NCBI GenBank assembly: GCA_034437615.1
Contig: DAOTTW010000305.1
Span: 1 to 17,989, forward strand
Source of the DNA: DAOTTW01 sp034437615
Lineage (GTDB): Bacteria > Chloroflexota > Anaerolineae > Aggregatilineales > Phototrophicaceae
Direction: 5' to 3'
DNA: 17,989 nucleotides
Part shown: piece after piece, positions 13,733-17,989 of the stretch
How positions within the stretch are numbered: position 1 is the stretch's first letter
How the letters are laid out: each line of letters starts with the position of its first letter
Translations under genes and position numbers: made by a program
The notes under the pieces: generated by a model
Seen by the model: the letters and a program-made list of their open reading frames with translations, nothing else
Told to the model about the DNA's origin: nothing
Databases searched by the model: none

Positions 13733-15064
13733 CTAATCAGTGGCGGCTTCGCGTAAATCGGGCTGAATGACGGGGCGCGTACAGGCATTGAACTGGTAGA
13801 AGTTGCCGATGAACAGCTTGTAATCGTATTCGCGCTGCGGGTCTGGTTGCAATTCGACGCCTGCATCCGTGATGCGCATTACGCGCTGGATGGTGCCGCG
13901 TGGGTTGCCCTTGCTGATGCCGGTGTAATCAACCACTTTGTTATATTCACGCGGGATCGACCATTCATAGATTACCCGCGTATCAAAGCCTTCCAGTTCC
14001 AGCCGATCCGCTGCGACGTAATCCAGGCCATCAACCCCGCTGGCGTTAATCACAGCGATAGTGGGCCGATGGCCATTGATGCGGTTGCGCGTTGGGGGTT
14101 GGATGACCTGCTGCATCAGGGTCAAGAGTTCATCGCGGTTCGGCTCCAGGATAAAGCGGCGCGGCGCATAGCTGGTGTAGGCGTTTTCGACCTCGCGCCC
14201 GATGCGAAAGGTATAGTAGCTCAGGTCGGCGGTATCCATTTGCAGCGCAAAAGGCGCATAGCCCATCGCATCGGCCAGCGTTAGATCGGTTTCTACGTAT
14301 TCGGTGAACGTATCCCACAGGCGCGGCAGGTTTTCCAGCCAATCACCATCTTGCAAGCGGTGCCAGATGGCACGCAGCACATCCTGCTGACGGCGGCCCC
14401 GGTCAATATCGCTGCTGGTGCGGCGGCTGCGCACATACCACAGCGCTGTATGCCCATCTAACCGATGCAAGCCCGTCGGTAGCGTGAACATCTCGTAGTT
14501 TTCGGGGTCGTCTTTATCCAAGTGCGGTTCGCTCAAGATCCAGTCTTCAATCACACAATCCACCGTGATGAAAATGCCGCCAAGCGCGTCAATCAAGCGG
14601 CTGAAGCCGTTGAAGTTGATGATCGCATAATAGTCAATTTCCAGGCCGAGGTTATGCGTGATTGTCTCTTTCAGCACACCGACGCCACCACGTTCTTCGT
14701 TGCGCAGTTCACCGAGGTAGTACGCCTGGTTGATCTTCATCATGCCCATACCGGGGGCATATACGTGCAGGTCACGCGGAACCGATAGCAGGGCTGCATG
14801 GTTCGTGTCGCGGTTGATCGACAGGATCATCAGTGTATCAGTCAGGCCAGCGTTACTGTCCTGGCCCGATATGGCGCTGCCGATGAGTAAAATATTGCTG
14901 ATGTCGTGGGCGCTTTCGGCCTCTAGTAGTGGCATGGCTGCGGGCGCATCCTGTGCCTGTAACGGCAGCATGGCCATCGTCGCCAAAAGCAACAGCCACA
15001 GCATTTTGTGCGTGGCGTTCAGTGGTTTCTTCATCGGTTTTTTTATCCCCTGTTGCACACTCAT
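13733..15064 (-). CDS. LytR-CpsA-Psr (LCP) family protein with LytR_C domain
   Basis: LCP enzymes attach undecaprenyl-linked glycopolymers to the cell wall or to other acceptors outside the membrane. The product has an N-terminal signal/anchor helix (about 21-37). The LCP domain contains D76-T77 in L-T-D-T-L-M-I-L-S-I-N-R-D, R97-D98 in V-P-R-D, and the arginine-rich R-S-R-R-T-S-S-D-I-D-R-G-R-R-Q-Q (212-227) that binds the lipid pyrophosphate. About 338-375 is a LytR_C-type domain (A-V-I-N-A-S-G-V-D-G-L). The tail has no match I know. ATG 15064 lacks a ribosome-binding site; M11 (15034) has AGGGG 12 nt upstream and gives a more typical signal peptide, so it is a serious alternative. A candidate promoter with operator lies about 115 nt upstream. 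Confidence 0.93.
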   Translation of the reverse strand: MSVQQGIKKPMKKPLNATHKMLWLLLLATMAMLPLQAQDAPAAMPLLEAESAHDISNILLIGSAISGQDSNAGLTDTLMILSINRDTNHAALLSVPRDLHVYAPGMGMMKINQAYYLGELRNEERGGVGVLKETITHNLGLEIDYYAIINFNGFSRLIDALGGIFITVDCVIEDWILSEPHLDKDDPENYEMFTLPTGLHRLDGHTALWYVRSRRTSSDIDRGRRQQDVLRAIWHRLQDGDWLENLPRLWDTFTEYVETDLTLADAMGYAPFALQMDTADLSYYTFRIGREVENAYTSYAPRRFILEPNRDELLTLMQQVIQPPTRNRINGHRPTIAVINASGVDGLDYVAADRLELEGFDTRVIYEWSIPREYNKVVDYTGISKGNPRGTIQRVMRITDAGVELQPDPQREYDYKLFIGNFYQFNACTRPVIQPDLREAATD

Positions 15065-15085
15065 GGAGAAACGAAAACGAGCTTA

Positions 15086-15131
15086 TAGGGGGCGCAGTGC
15101 TGCGCCCTGAGTGCAATGCATTGCACCCCTA
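15086..15131. repeat. composite palindrome E (TAGGGG...CCCCTA), 46 bp
   Basis: Outer arms TAGGGG (15086-15091) and CCCCTA (15126-15131) enclose two palindromes. GGGCGCAG / CTGCGCCC (15090-15107) has a 2-nt centre, and GTGCAATGCATTGCAC (15111-15126) is a perfect 16-bp palindrome. It is the most complete member of the TAGGG family here. It lies in the predicted 5' leader of the LCP gene, 22 nt before its ATG. Confidence 0.75.
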
Positions 15132-15178
15132 CTTTGGATTTGTTTTCACCTGTCCATTAGGCGCGTCTCATGCACCTT

Positions 15179-15209
15179 AATGTAGCACAATTTGCCTGTA
15201 TGCAAATTG
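15179..15209 (-). promoter_or_regulatory. extended -10 promoter plus operator-like palindrome for the LCP gene
   Basis: On the - strand TGCTACATT (15187-15179) is an extended -10. Directly upstream is a perfect interrupted palindrome CAATTTGC-N6-GCAAATTG (15188-15209). It would cover the spacer and -35 region, a classic repressor position. The predicted leader is about 108 nt and contains palindrome E. The regulator is unknown. Confidence 0.5.
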
Positions 15210-15296
15210 ATGCCTCGCCCACGACAGCGCCATGCATTCCCTGCGTATGCGCCACGTCGCCAAACGTTGTATTCACGTTAGAAACATGAGAAGCGA

Positions 15297-15325
15297 TTGA
15301 CAGCGCAGTGAGAAAGGCATACAGT
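15297..15325 (+). promoter_or_regulatory. strong sigma70-type promoter upstream of the S9 peptidase
   Basis: A perfect TTGACA (15297-15302) is separated by exactly 17 nt from TACAGT (15320-15325, 4/6). The expected +1 is near 15332, about 200 nt before the peptidase start codon. Region 15210-15296 shows nothing notable. Confidence 0.6.
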
Positions 15326-15331
15326 AATGTT

Positions 15332-15433
15332 GTAAAGGTGGTGTGAGCCGAATAGACTTATTAAATAGACTTTTTTGCACCAATTCACACCGCACAAGCG
15401 CCTCGGCCAACCTGGTCGGGGCGCTTGTGTTTC
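15332..15433 (+). ncRNA. structured leader RNA or small RNA candidate
   Basis: Starting at the predicted +1, the transcript would form two adjacent hairpins. The first is GGTGTGA (15340-15346) with TCACACC (15385-15391), extendable by a G-U and a G-C pair. Its long loop holds AATAGACTT twice. The second is a perfect 10-bp stem CACAAGCGCC (15393-15402) with GGCGCTTGTG (15420-15429), followed by TTTCT. The second hairpin is terminator-like although its T-run is short. It could be an attenuator leader for the peptidase gene or a separate ~100-nt RNA. I do not recognise a known riboswitch or T-box. Confidence 0.4.
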
Positions 15434-15529
15434 TACTGAGACTGCCCTTGCCCAATGTGGTATCCTCTGCATCATAGCTCATCAACCACCTTATATCGCA
15501 TCATGTTGATGAAAGGGGCTGTAAACACA

Positions 15530-17449
15530 ATGCAAACAGAAACGCTACAAACACAGGCACACAAGCAGCAGTACGGCACATGGGAAAGCCAGATTACCCC
15601 CCAGATGCTAGCAGGCAGTCTGCGGCTAAGTGATGTGCAATGGGATACAGACGGCAAAACACTTGTCTGGCATGAAGTGCGGGACGGGCGCGGCGTTTTG
15701 GTCGCGCAGACGGGCACCGAAGCACCACGCGACCTGACCGACAGCAGCTTGAACGTTCGGGCAGGTGTGGGCTACGGCGGTGGTGAGTTTACGGTGGCGA
15801 ATGGCTTTGCGTTCTTCAGCGCAAATGGCCGCCTCTATCGCATGGCATTAACGGGCGGCACAGCAAAGGCGCTGACGCCCCAATTTGGCGCGGTCTCGTC
15901 GCCTGCTGTGTCGCCGCACGGTGAATGGGTCGCTTATGTGTATAGCTACGAAGGGCGCGACGGGCTGGCGCTGGTCGATACGGAGGGCGAAGGCTGGCCG
16001 ATTAAGCTGGCCTGGGGCAATGACTTCTTTATGCAACCGACCTGGCACCCGGATGGGATGCGCCTGGCTTACATCACCTGGGATTATCCGCAGATGCCGT
16101 TTACGGGCACGGAACTGCGCCTGATTACGCTGGAATACAGCGAAATTACATCGAACCCCTATTGCCGCGCTGTCGAAACGCTGGATGGCGACACGACCAC
16201 CGCGATTTTCCAGCCGCAATTCTCACCAGATGGCCGCTACCTGGCCTATATCAGCGATGCATCCGGCTTCGGCCATCTGTACCTGTATGATTTTGAGACC
16301 AACGAACACCAGCAGATCACGCAGGGCGCTTATGAGCATGGCACCCCGGCATGGGTTCAGGGGATGCGCCGTTATGCCTGGGCGGGTAATAGCGCAGCCC
16401 TCTACTACATCCGCGAACAAGCGGCTTTCGCCCGCGTCTATAGCTACGATGTCGTGCATCAGGTCTCGTTTCCGGTGTCGGATTTAGCCGCGTATAGCAC
16501 CTTTGAGCAGATCGCACTGACACCAGCACAGGATGCAAACGAAAAGCTCGCGCTGGTTGCATCCGCGTCTACGATTCCGCAGCGCATCCTGAGCTATAGC
16601 GCCGAGGACGGTGTGCGGGTGGTGCGGCGTGCCACCACCGAAAGCATCCCGGCGGCTGATCTGGCACCCGCTGAGCCGCTTCAGTGGGCCGGGCACGATG
16701 GCGAAACGGTTCACGGCCTATACTACGCGCCGACGAACAGCGCCTATGAAGGCATCGGCCTGCCGCCGCTGATTGTCTCGGTGCATGGTGGACCGACCAG
16801 CCACCGCCGCGCTGAATACAAGCTGGATATTCAGTTTTTTGCGTCGCGGGGTTACGCCGTGTTGCAGGTCAACCACCGGGGTAGTACAGGCTATGGCCGC
16901 GCTTACATGGATAAGCACCATCTGAATTGGGGTGTATATGACGTGGAAGATAGCGCGTCCGGTGCACAATACCTGATTGAACAGGGGCGCGTTGATCCTC
17001 ATAAGGTTGTCATCATGGGTGGTAGCGCGGGCGGCTATACGGTGCTGCAATCACTGATCGACAAGCCCGGCTTCTACAAAGCAGGCGTGAATCTGTTCGG
17101 TGTGGCGGATCACTTCGCATTGGCCCGCGATACACACAAATTTGAGGCACGCTATACGGATTGGCTGCTTGGTGAATTGCCGGATGCTGCCGAGACGTAC
17201 CGCGCACGCTCTCCGATCTTTCATGCCGATAAAATTCGTGATGCGCTGATCGTCTTTCAGGGCGCAGAAGACAACGTTGTGCCGCGCAGCCAATCGGATG
17301 CAATTGTCGCGGCGGTCAAGCGTAATGGCATTCCGCATGAATACCACGTCTACGAGGGTGAAGGGCATGGTTGGCGGCAGCCTGAAACCATCCAACGCTA
17401 TTACGAAAGCCTGCTGACCTTCCTCGAGACGCAGGTGCTATACACCTAA
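15530..17449 (+). CDS. S9 family peptidase (prolyl oligopeptidase / acylaminoacyl-peptidase type)
   Basis: This 639-aa serine peptidase has an N-terminal seven-bladed-type beta-propeller (about 30-370) with PD40-like motifs such as F-S-P-D-G-R-Y-L-A-Y-I and P-H-G-E-W-V-A-Y. A C-terminal alpha/beta hydrolase domain (about 390-635) follows. The catalytic triad is readable: S499 in G-G-S-A-G-G-Y, D581 in Q-G-A-E-D-N-V-V-P and H613 in G-E-G-H-G-W. The oxyanion/entry motif V-H-G-G-P-T and the N-H-R-G-S-T-G-Y-G block are typical of S9C enzymes, which cleave short or acylated peptides. No signal peptide is seen, so it is probably cytoplasmic. ATG 15530 was chosen because AAAGGGG (15512-15518) precedes it; the frame is open back to 15455. 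A strong promoter and structured leader precede it. Confidence 0.95.
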   Translation: MQTETLQTQAHKQQYGTWESQITPQMLAGSLRLSDVQWDTDGKTLVWHEVRDGRGVLVAQTGTEAPRDLTDSSLNVRAGVGYGGGEFTVANGFAFFSANGRLYRMALTGGTAKALTPQFGAVSSPAVSPHGEWVAYVYSYEGRDGLALVDTEGEGWPIKLAWGNDFFMQPTWHPDGMRLAYITWDYPQMPFTGTELRLITLEYSEITSNPYCRAVETLDGDTTTAIFQPQFSPDGRYLAYISDASGFGHLYLYDFETNEHQQITQGAYEHGTPAWVQGMRRYAWAGNSAALYYIREQAAFARVYSYDVVHQVSFPVSDLAAYSTFEQIALTPAQDANEKLALVASASTIPQRILSYSAEDGVRVVRRATTESIPAADLAPAEPLQWAGHDGETVHGLYYAPTNSAYEGIGLPPLIVSVHGGPTSHRRAEYKLDIQFFASRGYAVLQVNHRGSTGYGRAYMDKHHLNWGVYDVEDSASGAQYLIEQGRVDPHKVVIMGGSAGGYTVLQSLIDKPGFYKAGVNLFGVADHFALARDTHKFEARYTDWLLGELPDAAETYRARSPIFHADKIRDALIVFQGAEDNVVPRSQSDAIVAAVKRNGIPHEYHVYEGEGHGWRQPETIQRYYESLLTFLETQVLYT

Positions 17450-17508
17450 ATGCAAGCAGTTTCACCTGCTCAACGTTACGCTAATAAAAAGTGCACCACG
17501 AAGGCGCA

Positions 17509-17560
17509 AGGTAGCACCACAAGAAAACGTGGACGGTGAGAATCGGTAGTCGTTATGGCG
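17509..17560. repeat. 52-bp interspersed repeat, copy 2
   Basis: This copy matches 5022-5073 at 45/52 ungapped positions, with all differences being transitions. It lies between the convergent S9 peptidase and astacin genes, 9 nt before palindrome F, which the first copy does not have next to it. Elsewhere in this 214-bp gap there is only a hairpin GCAGGTG/CACCTGC (17431-17469) spanning the peptidase stop, without a T-run. Confidence 0.75.
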
Positions 17561-17569
17561 CTGTGGGCC

Positions 17570-17597
17570 GTAGGGACGCGGCTTGCTGCGTCCCTAC
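17570..17597. repeat. intergenic palindrome F (GTAGGGACGC type, perfect)
   Basis: GTAGGGACGC (17570-17579) and GCGTCCCTAC (17588-17597) form a perfect 10-bp stem with an 8-nt loop. It is the cleanest simple member of the palindrome family and lies 66 nt past the astacin stop codon. No T-run is attached on either strand. Confidence 0.75.
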
Positions 17598-17663
17598 AGT
17601 ATTAGTATTGTGTGGTGCTGGCCTGCTGTGCACTGCGCAGGCATAACGCACAAGTCACACGCT

Positions 17664-17989
17664 TTAGCGCACCTTGTCGTACATATATTCAACGGCGGCG
17701 ATGTCGTCCGGCGTCAGGGTGTCACGCTGGCCGATTTCTGCGTTCGGGTTATGCGGCACAATCGTATCCTGGCCGTTCTTGGAGAAGGCCCAACGCGGAT
17801 AGTGCATGATCGAGCCGTAATCGTATGCGCCGATGTCCTCGCCGTTGTCAATCTGCTTATCGAAGTTAAACGCGGCGGCGGGCTGGATGTTTTCATAGCG
17901 CACGTCCACGTATTGGTCGCGGTCGGCGCGGCTGTGCTCATGCCAGAGGCCGATGGCGTGGCCGATTTCGTGGATGGTGTTACCTGTGG
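17664..17989 (-). CDS. astacin (M12A) family zinc metalloprotease, C-terminal part
   Basis: The frame runs off the right edge; the N-terminus is outside the window. The visible 108 residues carry the full astacin signature H-E-I-G-H-A-I-G-L-W-H-E-H-S-R (17972-17928). Three zinc histidines and the catalytic Glu are intact. The Met-turn Y-G-S-I-M-H-Y-P follows, whose Tyr is the fifth zinc ligand of astacins. The protein ends soon after L-T-P-D-D-I-A-A-V-E-Y-M-Y, the usual end of the catalytic domain, so there is no C-terminal accessory domain. Astacins are normally secreted with a signal and pro-peptide; both would lie outside the window. It is convergent with the S9 peptidase, a neighbour of different clan and probably unrelated function. 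Confidence 0.93.
   Translation of the reverse strand, partial: TGNTIHEIGHAIGLWHEHSRADRDQYVDVRYENIQPAAAFNFDKQIDNGEDIGAYDYGSIMHYPRWAFSKNGQDTIVPHNPNAEIGQRDTLTPDDIAAVEYMYDKVR

Overview
The window is a gene-dense stretch of a bacterial chromosome with mid-range GC (mid-fifties percent by eye). Genes lie on both strands and gaps are mostly short. The gene mix is a Uma2-type nuclease, SUMF1-fold protein, LytR-CpsA-Psr protein, beta-propeller and S9 peptidases, a TPR lipoprotein-like membrane protein and a bacterial astacin. Together with the abundant small intergenic palindromes, this is most like a Chloroflexota (Anaerolineae-type) genome. That placement is an inference from gene style, not from a marker comparison.

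Left part (1-4982): the 3' end of a Uma2 family gene, then a small DUF4177-like gene followed 8 nt later by a SUMF1/FGE-fold protein (+). On the - strand follow tsaD (tRNA t6A synthesis), a two-domain rhodanese sulfurtransferase and lipA (lipoyl synthase). tsaD and lipA each have a readable sigma70-type promoter, so these look like separate housekeeping units rather than one operon.

Middle (5022-9838): on the - strand a secreted TolB-like beta-propeller protein with a 9-bp minisatellite at its 5' end and an unrecognised 246-aa protein. Divergently (+) come a receiver-domain protein with a long N-terminal extension and a membrane-anchored TPR protein. The TPR gene meets a convergent GNAT acetyltransferase gene at a shared TTAA. 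A complete tRNA-Cys(GCA) gene with promoter, encoded CCA and terminator precedes the GNAT gene.

Right part (9942-17989): a two-helix small membrane protein (-), recF (+) tightly coupled to a TIR-domain protein whose NADase-type glutamate is present, an unrecognised membrane-anchored protein (-), and an LCP cell-wall-polymer ligase (-). A 465-bp regulatory region with operator, strong promoter and structured leader/ncRNA candidate precedes an S9 prolyl-oligopeptidase-family peptidase (+). The window ends inside an astacin-family metalloprotease (-).

Across the window, six intergenic sites carry GC-rich palindromes related to (G)TAGGGNCG...CGNCCCTAC, mostly 15-70 nt past a stop codon. A second, unrelated 52-bp repeat occurs twice. 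The best candidates for something undescribed are the recF-TIR pair, the palindrome family and the structured leader before the S9 peptidase. No CRISPR array, transposase, phage gene or complete known defence locus was seen.
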